Below are positions 21,406 through 33,479 of a stretch of DNA of 64,000 nucleotides, piece after piece. Positions within the stretch are counted from its first letter, which is position 1. Each line of letters begins with the position of its first letter. The stretch comes from Paramarasmius palmivorus. Lineage: Eukaryota > Basidiomycota > Agaricomycetes > Agaricales > Marasmiaceae. The stretch covers positions 806,001 to 870,000 of the forward strand of contig JAYKXP010000002.1 in assembly GCA_037176845.1 (NCBI GenBank), in the 5' to 3' direction. The notes below the pieces were generated by a model. It ran no database searches, was not told where the DNA came from, and was given only the letters and a program-made list of their open reading frames with translations. Made by a program: the position numbers and the translations under genes.

Positions 21406-22895
21406 CTAATATAGCTTCACGTCTCGACCCAACTGCAGCAACTGAATCACCGTCGTCCTGGATACTGGAATGCCCTGCTGTTTGAGCAGACTGATGACGC
21501 TCCCCGGGTCCTTCACATCGGATTCTATGTCATTGCCATACTCCACGAGTTTGGCTTCCACAAGTGCAAGAAAAGCCGGAAGGTAGGGATATTGCTGCTT
21601 AACAATGCTGTCCAATAACCAACGATAGCCTAACCTTTTCGGGTCCCCTGGATTCAGGTACGTAGGAATCCAAAAGGCCTGGTGCACTCTATCCCAGACG
21701 CCCGAATCTGTTTCAAAAGGTCCGTAAGCCGAATTGCTCAGAGAAACTTTTCATCCTACCGGGGAGTGCTAAATGATTGAGTTTAGGGCTATACCGAACA
21801 ATCTGAAGTAGATCGTCCCAACCACGATCCCAACAATCGCAATATCCATTGGACCAATCCAATGACACGAGTTCTGAGAGTTGAGAACAATGATCGACAA
21901 CCTGATCCACGTCAATCTGCGTGGCCACTTTTCAGCCAAACTCACGAACGAAAAATTGGAAAAACTTGCCGTGTCGCTCCATCGCTCAGTAGTGAAGAAG
22001 TCGGTGCTGCATGCAATGGCCAATGACTTCAATCGAGGAAAGTGTTGGGACACAATTGCGAGCACACTCTCGCCAAGTCCAAGCACGTACACCTGTAATC
22101 CTTCTAGGACCATGCTAACTTCCTTGGCTAGCGCCAGTAACGCGTTTTCAGTATTCGAGAGGTCTTCAAATCGAAGTAGTTCGAATTCCTTCAACGCTGG
22201 TAGCCCACAACGAGTTAAGAAACTAATGGATGCTGGTGTCGCAGAAGCTTTGCACAACGCGACAAAGGGTGGCCCTGTAGTTGAGGAAGTAAAACCAGGC
22301 ACAACTTCCCCATCGAGTTCCAAAATTTTGACTGTCGAAGCATGTCGAGAAAGAAACTCCTCAACGGCTTGGTCGAGGTCACCAAAGAACCGGAACTCTT
22401 CTAGCCAGGGGAAGCTGAGGGATGACAAAATCATACCCAGCAGAAGCTGAGGTAATATGGGTTCATCGAACCACGAAAGGGTCAAGACAAGTCTGGTCAG
22501 CCTCGACATGGCCCCGAGACCTTGCTGAACGATGCGGGCAAAGCCCCGCATGACCCCACTGGATTCAACACTACGGAGCCTTGAGATTACTAGTGTGCCA
22601 TTGAATCAAGTGCATGTACGTACGGAATATTCAAGGCCAAGCCTCGCACAGCCAGCCCGTACTCCCTGTCCTTTTTGATAACCTGCATGAGTCGTACGGT
22701 CCTCCATACTGGACGGTCATGCAAAATCCATCTGAAGAAAAGTCTGGTGGATAGAGATCGAAAGAAGCTGTTGACCAGGCGGAAGTTTGCTCGTGAGGAA
22801 TAATCAAGAGATTGGAAGCTTCGTTCCCATATTTCGACTGGAAAGGGGCCCCGCAGTTGTATCGCAAAGGTGTTTGCCACTCGTTGAGCAACCAT
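21406..22895 (-). CDS. F-box/LRR-like protein, family copy 4 (446 aa)
   Basis: Predicted SCF substrate adaptor. Minus-strand exons are 22624-22895, 21970-22579, 21760-21916 and 21406-21707; joined, 447 codons with stop. The F-box-like segment reads GPFPVEIWERSFQSLDYSSR, then FRLVNSFFRSLSTRLFFRWI. Exon 2 carries LTRLVLTLSWF, FPWLEEFRFFGDL, FLSRHASTVKILELD, PGFTSSTTGPPF and FPRLKSLAIAC. Exon 3 carries SLDWSNGYCDCWDRGWDDLL (split). Exon 4 opens DSGVWDRVHQAFWIP and continues KRLGYRWLLDSIV. The second intron begins GCAAGT, not GT, and ends CACGCAG (21917-21969), a GC-AG intron needed to keep the frame. It groups with the copies at 30847 and 36673. Confidence 0.8.
21917..21969 (-). other. GC-AG intron in F-box copy 4
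   Basis: The 5' splice site is ACG|GCAAGT and the 3' site is CGCAG|ATT; length 53 nt. The only nearby GT would leave a 29-nt intron, which is too short. The same non-canonical donor occurs at the equivalent intron of copy 6 (31358-31419). Confidence 0.65.
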
Positions 22896-23154
22896 CAGTG
22901 GATACAGGCGTGGAATACGAGAAGTTCGGGGTATTTAATATTTGCGCCGGCCCATAATATTAGCTAGCTTTCCTCTGTTTTGTGTGCCCCAGCCAAATGC
23001 TGCACAAAGCTTGTTTTTGATGTGTATGACTCAGGAGTCAGATGGCAAGCGAAGAGCCAGTCGATGAGTCATTCAGGCATGCACCCCAGTGATACGTCAG
23101 TCGCAGCAGATAAAATTTCGTTTTTCGTGTTGCCGCTCTCGACGAACAACCACC
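22896..23154. promoter_or_regulatory. divergent promoter region
   Basis: The spacer separates the starts of F-box copy 4 (minus) and the large F-box-like gene (plus). An AT-rich stretch TATTTAATATT at about 22931-22941 lies some 40 bp upstream of the minus-strand start codon and could be its TATA-like element. The shared promoter is inferred from layout. Confidence 0.35.
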
Positions 23155-24964
23155 ATGGTCGCGGACGGTATGATTCCTGTCAGCTCCTAGTACCTTTCTG
23201 ATACTGATTTCCTTGCATATAGAGTCGCCTTTCGTGACAAAGTTGGACACCAACTATGTACCCTCGCCTGCTGAAGTAACACTCATCAAAAATTGGGTCT
23301 CAACATCGCAGCACATGTTGAAAGGTCTTGATAGCCAGATGTTGGATCTTCAGAAACGTCGCGAAGCTATGGCCGATCAGGTAGAGAGACACCAAGCTCT
23401 TTTGTCGCCCATCAGACGGGTTAATGTGGACGTCCTTCTCTTGATATTCCAAATCTATTGTGAAGAGGCCCACCATTATTCCAAACCAGATATGCTAGAA
23501 CCACCACTCGTTCTGGCCAGTGTTTGTCGAGGTTGGAGACAGCTCGTGTGGAGCAATCCGCTACTTTGGAAAGTAGTTGTCCTGGCTATCCCTGGCTTAA
23601 AGCACAATCCTCGCGAAGATGAGGATCGGCCCATGCCATCGTTGGAACGGTTTCGAGCCATTATGGAACGCAAGTTAGCGAAGTTGAATCTATGGCTAGA
23701 GCGATCGGCGCTATCCCCCCTCGTCGTTTCACTTCATGCTGGTTCCTTCCCAAGCGAAGGTCTCGAAGCTGTTCGGTGGGAACAGTTTCGGTTTCTTCAA
23801 CATCATCTTATAGGTCGTCTTCTCTTGCACTCGAAGAGATGGTACGAGGTTACGCTCAAAGTGCCGCGCTATCTCAGTCGGGCGATCGCCGTCGCCATTC
23901 AAGTGCCAGCGATAGACATCCCCATTCTTCGTTCCTTCAGCCTCCTGACGGCAGCGGAATTTGACAATCAGCCTGGCACGCCCGACTCCTTCAGCATTCG
24001 AAACCCACTGGATGTCTTCTTCTGCGCCCCCTCCCTCCAGGCTCTCTGTATACGGCAGCGTGGCGACCACCATAATCTCCCAGTCCCTTGGAGTCGGTTG
24101 ACAGAGTTGGATATCTACTCCTCATTCTATTCCGGCCTTGGATCATTGACTGACAACAACATCCTCTTCATTCTTTCTTCGGCCTGTCCATCTCTTCGCA
24201 CCTGTCGGGTGGCTTTCCAGCTGACCATCGACTCTGGTGAGCCACTAATGTGCCTCGTATTTCCCAACCTGGAATCCTTGTCCCTTTCTATCGATAGCAG
24301 AGAGCTGATGGTGAGCCAGACGTCGGCTAGTATGCGCCGCCTCGGCTATGCTTTCGCAACCACACCCAAGCTGAAAAACTTCAGTGTGTGGTGGAGCGAC
24401 TATTATGGCCGAGCTCTAGCCAAATGGCCATTTTTCGGACCGCTTTCAGCAGACTGTGCCCTGGAAAATTTGACTTTCTGTCTCTCTATCCAGGATTCTG
24501 CGATGGTGCACGCTCTCCGTCTCTTGTCTAGCCTCACCTCGCTCGAGGTACATTGCCTTCCCCTAACCACGCTGAGATCCGCAATCGCTGCTCTCACGCC
24601 TACTGGAGCAGGTTCTTCGGTATTGTGCTCCCGCCTTACCCAAGTCACGGTGGTTATTTGGTGGGATGCAGATACAGATCTAGAGGAAGCTCTAATCACT
24701 TTTGCCTCGGCACGAGTCAATTCTGAGTTGCAGCGTGCAAATGGATACGTAGGTCTGAAATCGTTGATCGTTCGCTCGGAACATCGGCCGCATGATCCCA
24801 GTATCGAGCAGATCAGGTACCTGGAAGGTAGTGGGCTGTCGATCCAGTGGGAATACCGGTGCCACGAGGAGCACAATACAGAGCTTTATTGCCCTCCAGT
24901 TGAACTCGTTCCGCTGGAAACGAGTCGACCCGTGCAAGGCCTTATTTATCCTTTTCGAGTTTGA
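23155..24964 (+). CDS. F-box-like domain protein with N-terminal coiled coil (584 aa)
   Basis: Predicted adaptor of an SCF ubiquitin ligase, of the common Agaricales F-box type. Exon 1 (23155-23167) encodes MVAD plus one base. After a 55-nt intron (GTATGA...CATATAG) exon 2 (23223-24964) is open to the stop. Residues about 20-60 form a helix (LKGLDSQMLDLQKRREAMAD). The F-box-like segment follows: LLSPIRRVNVDVLLLIFQIY, then PPLVLASVCRGWRQLVWSNP and LLWKVVVL. The rest is leucine-rich strands (LTELDIYSSF, FPNLESLSLS, LTSLEVHCLPL). It is unrelated in sequence and exon structure to the seven-copy family. The start was chosen because the short first exon restores a Met in frame and the splice sites are canonical. 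Confidence 0.85.
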
Positions 24965-26045
24965 CACATATCTAGTTCTTGCAGGCTTCGTTTCTTGTTT
25001 TTCGAGTACAATCTGTATTCTGCTTAGCAAATACGCAAACTTTTCCACTTGGGATCCTGCACTCAGGCTACACGAACTGCACCAAACTCTGTGATCCGAC
25101 CTATGGGGAGAATTATGCCTTTTTAAGATGTGAGTGAACGTCATCGGAGTCGATTGGACTCCGTTGAGAAACGGTGCACTTGCCGTGAATACTGTCGTGC
25201 CTTGGTCGTGCCCAACCTGATGGGAAAGCCGTGTTCGCGAGCACATCCTACGACCATGGAAAGCAGCGTCAACTCGGAGCCGATATAGCGCCGGAGGAGC
25301 TGCAGAGCAAGGTTAGAGCCGGAGGACTCGGAAGGAAAACAAGAAAGGGCTGGCAAAGGTACGTCTTCCTTATAGTATTGAAGAAATGCTCATTGAATAT
25401 GTATATCTTTGGTAGACCTTCTCGAGTGTACTCGCCGACGCCAGAACTTAAAGAAGAGGATTTTCCTACGGAAGATGTACCAGGCTCCACTTCGTGTCCT
25501 TTCCCCGCGTAAGCGCTGTATTTTTGTTATATAGCCATCCCTCCTCCCCGAACAAGCGCAAGCGCGATGCATAGACGTAGACTGGACGTAGACCGTGCAA
25601 AATTTTATTCGTTACTATTACTTTACTACTCCGTTAATCGGAGCATAATTATTTTGATTTACCTGCATGTTGCACTATACAACGCTCGTATCTACTTACA
25701 ACATATCCAGTAGTTTTCTCAATTTGAATATTTTGAATATGATGTTTCTGCAGCCGCCGTACCGGGATTTCGCGACCTACTCGGAACAAGTACACGTAAA
25801 TAAGGAAGCCGGGTTCCGTGACTCGAGAGTCCAACTTCTCACCTTTCACCACACCTCAGAATTCCATCCTGAACTATTCGCAATTATACTTTGACGTAGT
25901 AGCTCTGCGAGTCCTTTTCCTCCGCTTATTCATCGTTAACAACACCGGCTCATACGTCTTATTACAGGCTGCCCCATTATGCCGAAACTACGCCTCGTCT
26001 AAACAAAGACACCAAGAAAACTATTCTCAACCGACTTCAATATCC
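24965..26045. other. gene-free stretch
   Basis: Only short, unsupported frames are seen. A plus-strand piece, LGADIAPEELQSKVRAGGLG (about 25280-25340), reads well for about 90 codons with a possible intron but matches nothing I know. The AT-rich part (25600-25760) is probably non-coding. Confidence 0.3.
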
Positions 26046-27536
26046 TCAAAGCAGATACAAACGCCATGCCAGAGTGCAGAGCTGAACCACATCCTTCTCC
26101 GATAACGTAGCCTTAAACCCGCGAACGAAACGAATGTCCTCCTCGAAAGATTGCTCTTCGGATGACTTCAAGTTTGAACATAGTTCTCTGTCTACCAAAG
26201 CCAGGAAGGAGTCGAGTTGGTTGTACTTCCCGGCTTTGATATAGTCAATCAGCCAGTCGTATCCGAAGCGTGTCGGTTGCTGAGGATCATAATGTGCGGG
26301 CATCCAAAGTACGTCAGTACCCAAACGTTTCCACGTTCCTGACTCTGCAAGAGATATGATCGAAGGCTTAGACATTATAAACGTCTCTTGGACTTACCCG
26401 GAAGTGTTATATAGGTGAGAGTGGGACTGGTCTTGATTAGTTGAAGTAAGGACTCCCAGCCCCTTTCCCAATCGTCTGTGCCAACGTAATTACCGCCAAA
26501 CTGCCAGTCCAGGGAGGTTAAGCGCACCATCTGAGCACAGTTATGGACTACCTGCGTCATATCGAGCTAGCAAAACTTGTGAGCACAAAGCGTTCATAAC
26601 CAGTAATGAAAAACTTACTACTTCGCTCAGGTACTCAACATGACTAGGGACGATTTGCTCAGACACTAGTGCCAGCTCCTTTATGTTCGGGAACCAACGA
26701 GAAATCGGATTGAAGAGCCACTCCGCATACCCCTTCCCTTGGACTTGGAGTTCTTCAAGGTTGTCGCCAACATTATAATGGGAGCTTAACGCTTGAACGA
26801 CATTCAATGTATCGTTAGGCTGCAATTTTTTTGGTGTATCCAATAGAACGAATTTCGTCAGGGCCGGCATTCCACAGCGGATCAAGACATAAAAGACTTG
26901 TGAGGGGACGGCAACGCTTTGAAGCTTAGCGAACACTGGGCCATCTATCGAAGAAAAGCTAGACCGAGGGTCGTTGTCCCCAAAGAAGTCCAGTTCCCTC
27001 AACGTGTCTGCGTGGCGAATGATGAAAGAAATCGCGCCTTCAACTAGACTTCCGCTGTACACAAATTTGTGCAGAAAAGGCAACATGGCATTTCCCAAGA
27101 TATCGGTAGGCATGTTCTTCTGATTAGAGGGCAGGCTGATGTCGAGCTCTAAAAGTCTGGTCATAGCACCAAGCCCGGCGCTAATGACATTGTTGAATGG
27201 CTGCGTGTACGTCCTGCTCGTGGAACTCAGTAAGACCAGGGGATATCAAATTGACCTCAGGACTCACGGTACGTGGACTGTGAAATAGAGGACCGAGCGA
27301 GAAATGTCGTTGTTCTTCAGCACGATCTCCGATCCTACAACAAGGACTCTGAGTGCCTGAGCTGGGGTCAGGGACTCTTTATATCCAAGGTCAATTTTTT
27401 CGAAGCAAATTTTTGTTGCCAATTCATAGAAATGTTTGTTGACTTGTCGAAGCCGTAGCGTGTCCTTCAATTCGTTGAATCGAAGAGAACGATCCCATAT
27501 CTCGACAGGTAGTTTTTTGGTAGGGAGCTTGTCCAT
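26046..27536 (-). CDS. F-box/LRR-like protein, family copy 5 (443 aa)
   Basis: Predicted SCF substrate adaptor. Minus-strand exons are 27268-27536, 26619-27213, 26398-26566 and 26046-26344; joined, 444 codons with stop. The F-box-like segment reads KKLPVEIWDRSLRFNELKDT, then LRLRQVNKHFYELATKICFE. Exon 2 has LLELDISLPSNQKNMP, FVYSGSLVEGAISFIIRHAD, TLRELDFFGD and FPNIKELALVSE. Exon 3 ends DDWERGWESLLQLIKT. Exon 4 opens ESGTWKRLGTDVLWMPAHYD, then RFGYDWLIDYIKAGKY. It is clearly closest to the copy at 15025 (shared KNMP and NLEEL strands), despite lying on the opposite strand 10 kb away. Introns are GT-AG. Confidence 0.8.
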
Positions 27537-29000
27537 GAGGGTTGAGCCAAAGAGTAAAAGATGAATAGTAGGAAGCAGGTAGGAAGCGACACAGCAACTT
27601 GCTGCACATTGAATAAGGACATGTTACCATTTGTTTGCACTCCCCCAGCTAGCTGCCCAATCACGTTGCTCTGTCCTAATGGAAACTCGGCACGCTTGTA
27701 CTATGATTCACTCTCAAAGTTCAGACCAGGTACAGACAAGCCTGGCTCTCGTAAGTAGCAGAATACGATTTTGGATATTTGCGGCTTGCACTCTCGTTTC
27801 TGCTGGGATTGATTCGGGAGAATCCCAAAAGCGAGATAACGCTGTCACTGATAGTGTTAGCCTGTTACCCACAGAACCAGACCCAGGGCGGGGGGTAAGC
27901 GGTTCCGGTTGAGCCCTCTCACTCCGACAGATAGATATCGACGACTGTCTATTGCCAATGCATATCCAGTGGCCATTTCGCCTTCTCTCCTGCGGACTAG
28001 ATCCTCTGAATGCTCTCTATAGTACCCAAAAGTTTCTCCGCTATTTGTCGTCTAATTTGTTCTCGATATGTGAGGCTATTTCTTTGAAAGTGATTTCCCA
28101 GAAACAAATTGATACAAGTACTTTCCAGTGTACCTTCGTGAACACACCGTGTATCAGCTAGCGCTCGGAAGTCCCTTCGACGAACCCAATCGTTCTCTGT
28201 TATTATTAAGTCGGCGCGCAGACAGTGGACAGTATGTGGACATCCTGGGGCGACCACCATCATAATTAAAACTCCTGCGTGCATGTGCTCCGCTCTGATT
28301 CCAAACTGTGGCAGACTTTCTCAAAAAGAGAAGTCCATGATATAGTATTCGAAGTCGAGAATCCAGGTGAACCCAAAGTGAACCTGTTAATGAAGCATCT
28401 GTATCAGAGTGAACGGGCCTTCAAAAGCTAAACAACTCAACCTTCGTATAGTCCCCATGTATTTCGTCTCGGATAATCTCCGTGGTAGTAATCGATGAAG
28501 ACGTTTTCGGAAGCTGTATCGCCAAGAAGCCATGGACGATATTAGACGCCGGATACAGAAACTACTTGAGTGATCTTCGGTATCTCTAGTCCAACTTTCA
28601 CCACCTGGTGTGATAGCAACTCTGCTGAGTTACCTCTTGTATTTCTATCGTATCTTGTAGCTCCGGTTTACGAGTTCGAATGTTAATGAGACTCGTTCTT
28701 TATGGTGAGCCCAGGTGAAGCCGTCTATTCAGGTATTTCTCCCACGAAAAAAGCACAGCCTCATCTCGCTGCGACGTTCGTTTTCTTGTGTTTCTGAGGC
28801 GGGATCTTCGATTGTCGTTCAATGATAAACGTTAAACCAGCATCAAACCACGCACTTTCATTCGCGTTACCGCATTTCGTGTCGTTTAGCGTTATGGCTG
28901 CCCTATGGCTCGGTACATCTTTCCCTTTCGCCATCCTCGCATCCACATCTAACCCCTTCCTTCCTGAACAACACTAGCATTAATGCACCTAACCAACACC
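27537..29000. other. gene-free stretch
   Basis: No supported coding region, repeat or RNA gene. Short frames on both strands lack motifs and splice logic. Confidence 0.3.
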
Positions 29001-30237
29001 TGACACACCTGCCCAACCACAAACGGCTCGGGTCCTGAAGATATCTTCCGCGCTTGGTGTGGACTGGACGCGTCAATGGGGAGCATTTCGCTTGCTTTAT
29101 TCTTGCTCGGTACGCACCACCACCACTCCACGTACTCTGAATCCTAATTGGCGGGGAAATCGAACAGCTACCGGCGCCGCGTTCTGGGTTCATCGTACCG
29201 CTCACCTCGGGAAATCCAGCACTGGGTTACAAGGCTCCAAGTTACTCGAACACGATGGCGACCTCGCGATAAGAAAGTATATGCCTTCATATAAGGGTGA
29301 GCTGAGGAAGGGGGCAGTGATGGCGCGTGCGACGAAGGTTCGAACGATTTTGTATTGTAGGTTTTGTTTTCGTTTTGGCCTTTTGAACGCTGATGATGGT
29401 TTTTAGCGCTACTCGTAGGTTTAGGTGTATGTGAAACAGGTCTGGGGATTTTCGCTGCTATAAGCGGTGTTGGGGGCCTTGGACACCTGTTTGGCGTGCG
29501 TCTTCCTTCGTTCTTCTTCTTCCTTGGGTTCACTGTTCACAGTGTTTTGGTTCTGGTTCTGTTTCTAGTGATATTCAGCTGCCTCACAGCCCTACTCTCC
29601 CTGTTGATATGGATCTCCGCTAGCGTTTTGTCAGTTCCCTTTCTCTTTCTCTTCCACTTGCTTGCATCCAGCTAACCCAAGCCACGATTTACTAGGCTAT
29701 CATTCAACCGCCGTCCATACACCACACGTCGCCTAACGAAATCTTCAACGCATTTCTACGTCTTCGTTGCGTTGCATGTGGGTTGGCTAGGTACCTCATT
29801 CCCTTTCCTTCCTTCCACATCTGACAGACTTGAACCGGCAGCGATTACGATCATGCTATTCACACAAACAAGATCTAACTGCCCGAAAATCGAGGATCCT
29901 GATCGAGGAATGTCGGCGTGTCCGGTTTTTATACCGTTTTCGATTGTTGGGGTCATACTTTGGGCGCTATGTGAGTCTTTTTCGGCTTTTTTTTTGGGTC
30001 GTTGAAGGTGAGATTGATTGGTCGTGTCTTGTAGCAGGTGCGACAGCGGCGTACCTCTATAGGAAGGGCTTGGGCAGGAATGTTGCTGGTGATGAGGTCG
30101 AGGATGTGGATGTGGATAAACGCCCGCGGAGTTTGAACTAGATTACCCCCGGGCCAACACCTTCAACGACATGGCTGGTCTCCAAATGCCCCTAATATTT
30201 ACGGCTTTCTCTCTCAGTTTAAGTCCCTCAAACTTCC
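29001..30237 (+). other. uncertain small gene region with a membrane segment
   Basis: A plus-strand piece ending at 30141 joins CPVFIPFSIVGVILWAL (about 29920-29970), across a 69-nt intron (GTGAGT...GTAGCAG), to CATAAYLYRKGLGRNVAGDE and a charged end KRPRSLN. The join restores a continuous hydrophobic helix, which argues for a real C-terminus of a single-span membrane protein. The upstream exons are not identified. Other frames at 29059-29406 have no motif. No family is recognised. Confidence 0.3.
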
Positions 30238-30740
30238 ATGCACCTCGCAGTTCATGTTATTAGGAACGGCGAATGTGACCCAGCCATTGTCGCTGGGGTC
30301 GACTCGGACGTCATCCTTAGCCCCTCTTCCTCGCTCATAGCACGGGTCGGGGGCCAAACAGGTATGGAATGCTTTTGGTACTTCGTGAACATGAAACTGA
30401 AAAGTCTTTCAGACATCTTCGCAAACCCGAAGGCTGCCGTGAACATTTATTTTGAGCCGAACGAACACCCTCCGTTCAATGGTAGTGTCTTCGAAACCCT
30501 CAGACAATTTGCCAAACTCATCAAGAACGCTTCCGAAGCTAGGACACGGGTAGTTCGTGTACTGGAGTCTGGAGGTATCATGAACTTTATTCTAATACTG
30601 ATGCGCGGGACATAGGTTGGTGGTACCGGAAGATTCACGGCTTCACTTGGTCAAGCTCTCATTGACATAAAGCTAGAATTACGCTACGTCGACATTTGCA
30701 CGGATATTTCTACCCATATGCCCAGCCAGCTTCGATATAA
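30238..30740 (+). pseudogene. reducing polyketide synthase relic: ketosynthase and methyltransferase fragments
   Basis: The first part translates to IRNGECDPAIVAGVDSDVIL and SPSSSLI, matching the ketosynthase stretch just after the active site (normally GECD.AIVAGVNLILSP). It passes straight into sequence like the C-methyltransferase domain: NIYFEPNEHPPFNGSVFETL and NASEARTRVVRVLE. In another frame follow GGTGRFTASLGQALIDIKLE and YVDICTDIS (SAM-binding motif I region). The acyltransferase and dehydratase domains expected between them are missing, and frames shift, so this is a deletion relic. It lies immediately 3' of nothing PKS-like and is followed by the opposite-strand F-box gene at 30847-32366. 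Confidence 0.7.
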
Positions 30741-30846
30741 TTGCCTTCGACGTTTTTAATGCGAGCCCAGACACCATTCGAACTATACGCGAACTTTAGT
30801 AACAAGATACATTACAAACAATATGAATTTACGGTTTGCATCTGTG

Positions 30847-32366
30847 CTAATAAAGGTTCAAGTCCCAGCCCAGCTGCAGCAAATCGTACACCACTGACCG
30901 CGATACAGGGCCTTCCTGTTGTCTCAATGACTCAATCACTTTCCACGGATTGAGCACCTTTGTGTCTAGTTCATCCCCATACTTAACAAGCCCGGCTTCG
31001 ACTAACCCAAGAAATAAGGGAAGACAGTAATACTTACGTTGAACGATACTGTCCACTAGCCAGCGATAGCCTGGCCTTTGTGGGTCTTTTGGATTCAAAC
31101 ATGAAGGAATCCAGAAGGCGTCGCGAATTCGCCGCCAGATCCCGATTTCTGAGATGTGAATTAGCAGACTGATCCTTGGCATATGCACCCTTTGACATAC
31201 CGGGAAAGGAAATCTGATCGAGCTTGGGGTTATGTTGAGTGATTTGAAGTAGATATTCCCAGCCCCGATCCCAGTCTCCGAAATATCCCATAGACCAGTC
31301 CAACAATTCAAGCTTAGTGAGCAGGGAGCAATGATACACCACGTTGCTGCGTTCGATCTGGAGCCATGGATTATGAGTTCGATAGCTCATTAGACAAGAA
31401 CAAAAATGGAAAAACTTGCCAGCTCACCCCAGCGCCGACTCTCATGAGGATGTGCAAAGAGATCGGGAATGCACGAAATGACGAGTACTTTTAGTTGGGT
31501 AAAATGGGGTGAAATTGTCGCAAATATGCACTCTCCGAGGCCCACTACGTGAACCTGTAGTCTTTCCAGATTTCCACCAACATTCGGTGCTAGCACCGAC
31601 AGCGAATTTTCGGTGCTTAGCATGTCGTCGAAGAAGAGTTCAAACGTATTCAGTGCTGGCAACCCAGACCGAGTGAGGAGACCAAGAGAGGCAGGAGGGA
31701 CAGCGGCTTCGCGAAGTACGACGAAGGGCGGTCCTGTCGTTGTGGATGTAAAGCCGGGTGGGGCTTCCACATCAAGTCGTAGCTTCTTGAGTGTCGATGC
31801 CACTCGCGAAACGAAGCCCTCGAGCACATGAGAGAGAAAGCCCCGGATCTCGAGTTCCTCCATCTGCGGGAAATACACAGATGACAAGAGATCAGCGAGC
31901 AGGAGCTGAGATGACGTTTTTTCTGTCGAATTGTATGGGTGTGATAGCGTCAACGATAACTTGACGAGATTGGGCATCGCCTGAAGACTACGCCGAAAGT
32001 CGTAGCTATGACATTCCACAAAGTGGCTTTCAATCCTATTCAAAACATATGTGGCATGGGAAAGCTCAAGCAATACAGATATACGCACGGAATGTATAAT
32101 GCCAAATCGCGTACAGCTGACCCGTTGTCTTTGTCTGAGCGCACAGACGCCATGAAGCGGACGAGTTTCCAGGTCGGGCGATAACACAAAACTGCCTGTC
32201 GAAAAAAGTGTCGAGTCGCCAAGGCTTTAAACTGCTTGTTAACCAGCCGAACTCTTGCTAGTGACGAAGAGTCAAGATATTGGAAGCCTTGATCCCACAT
32301 TTCGGCGGGAAGCAAGCCCAGTCGTTGACTTGCGAAGCCCCCTGGCCGAGCAGCGTACTGAGCCAT
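30847..32366 (-). CDS. F-box/LRR-like protein, family copy 6 (450 aa)
   Basis: Predicted SCF substrate adaptor. Minus-strand exons are 32089-32366, 31420-32035, 31201-31357 and 30847-31148; joined, 451 codons with stop. The F-box-like segment reads GLLPAEMWDQGFQYLDSSSL, then RVRLVNKQFKALATRHFFRQ. Exon 2 has MPNLVKLSLTL, MEELEIRGFL, FVSRVASTLKKLRLD and PGFTSTTTGPPFVVL. Exon 3 carries DWSMGYFGDWDRGWEYLLQI. Exon 4 opens EIGIWRRIRDAFWIPSCLNP, then RPGYRWLVDSIVQRKYYCLP. The second intron (31358-31419) starts GCAAGT. The gene sits between two halves of a polyketide synthase relic on the other strand. It is probably intact and recently placed there. Confidence 0.8.
31358..31419 (-). other. GC-AG intron in F-box copy 6
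   Basis: The donor is CTG|GCAAGT and the acceptor is TCCAG|ATC; 62 nt. It is at the same position and phase as the GC-AG intron of copy 4. Copy 7 has GTGAGC at this place. Confidence 0.65.
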
Positions 32367-32849
32367 TTATGAATGAAGGAGTGCAGGATAACGGAGTGCA
32401 AGCATTGTACTCCATTGATAAAACAGTTGTCTTCTGTTATGTTCGCCCCAGTGAATTGTCGGAAGGGTTTGACAAGCGACTCGCCTCGTTGCCGACTGGC
32501 CCAGTTGATCAGGACCAAATCGACAGTTTTTTGCGCAAGTTTACGGCGATTTGTATATATTCCTGGCTTTCAAAAGCTTGATTCTGTTGTTCAAACATCG
32601 TAATGTGGAGGAGATTTGCGAATCCCCTATGTTCCGTTAGCTTTGAATCGGTCGCGTGAGAATTGCATCGTGACTAAAAAATTGCCTGGCGACGGGCCCG
32701 GCTTTAGTTCGTTTCCACTCTTACCCGACCGTAGCTCATACAAAAGCAAAAGGTGCGATGAAAATAACAGGCCTCTACGTAGCGTGGTAAATCATTAACC
32801 TGATACCTACACAGTACAAGCTGACTCAGAAGAGATCTACTCTCCAGAA

Positions 32850-33062
32850 ATCTGTTCACATCCTCACAGCCTTTTTTCGAATGCTCAAACGAGGCCTAGA
32901 TCTTCCTCGACAAAATTCGGGTCGTCACGGTGTATTTCGCAGAGCTCTCCCTCTGCCAGGGCTATGAAAGCGCCAATTAAGCAATACTTTTGGCTTTTGT
33001 ATTGCCTGGACAAACCACTCGTACCCAAACCGGTGCGGCTGTTCAATGTCTAAATGTGACAT
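32850..33062 (-). pseudogene. F-box family terminal-exon fragment
   Basis: The minus strand reads HLDIEQPHRFGYEWFVQAIQ. After a frame change it continues with a stretch resembling FIALAEGELCEIHRDDPNF and an EEDLGL tail. This is the terminal exon of the copy-3 type (HLDLEQTHRFGYEWFMKTIQ, FLALMERDLLAINHDGPN). No other exon is attached. It lies inside the gap of the polyketide synthase relic. Confidence 0.7.
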
Positions 33063-33479
33063 GACTAACAACAATGAACCCAGGGATGACTCGTGCGCTT
33101 CGTTCCGAAGGCTTTGCTGATAGTCTTTTCTTGACTACCAAAGGAGCTACAGTTTCTCACATGGCAGTCCTATCGCAGACCACGGAGAAGGTTCTGAAAA
33201 TGCTTGGATCACCGACATCGTCTACGCCCTCTTTGCAAAGTGATCGCAGTCCATCTCACCTTAGACCGTTTCCCTGTCGTATATTCCACTCCCCGTCACC
33301 CCTGGCTTGAACGAAGTTTATGGTGGTGGTGTTGGTATCCTGTCACTCGGAGACGAACACCCAACTCCTCAAGAGATTGGAGGATGTGACAAAGCCGCCG
33401 ATAAACGAAAGTCGTAGACTATTGTTCTAACTCTCACCGCATTCGATGACATGCGCTCCGGATCACTGTCCCCGATATC

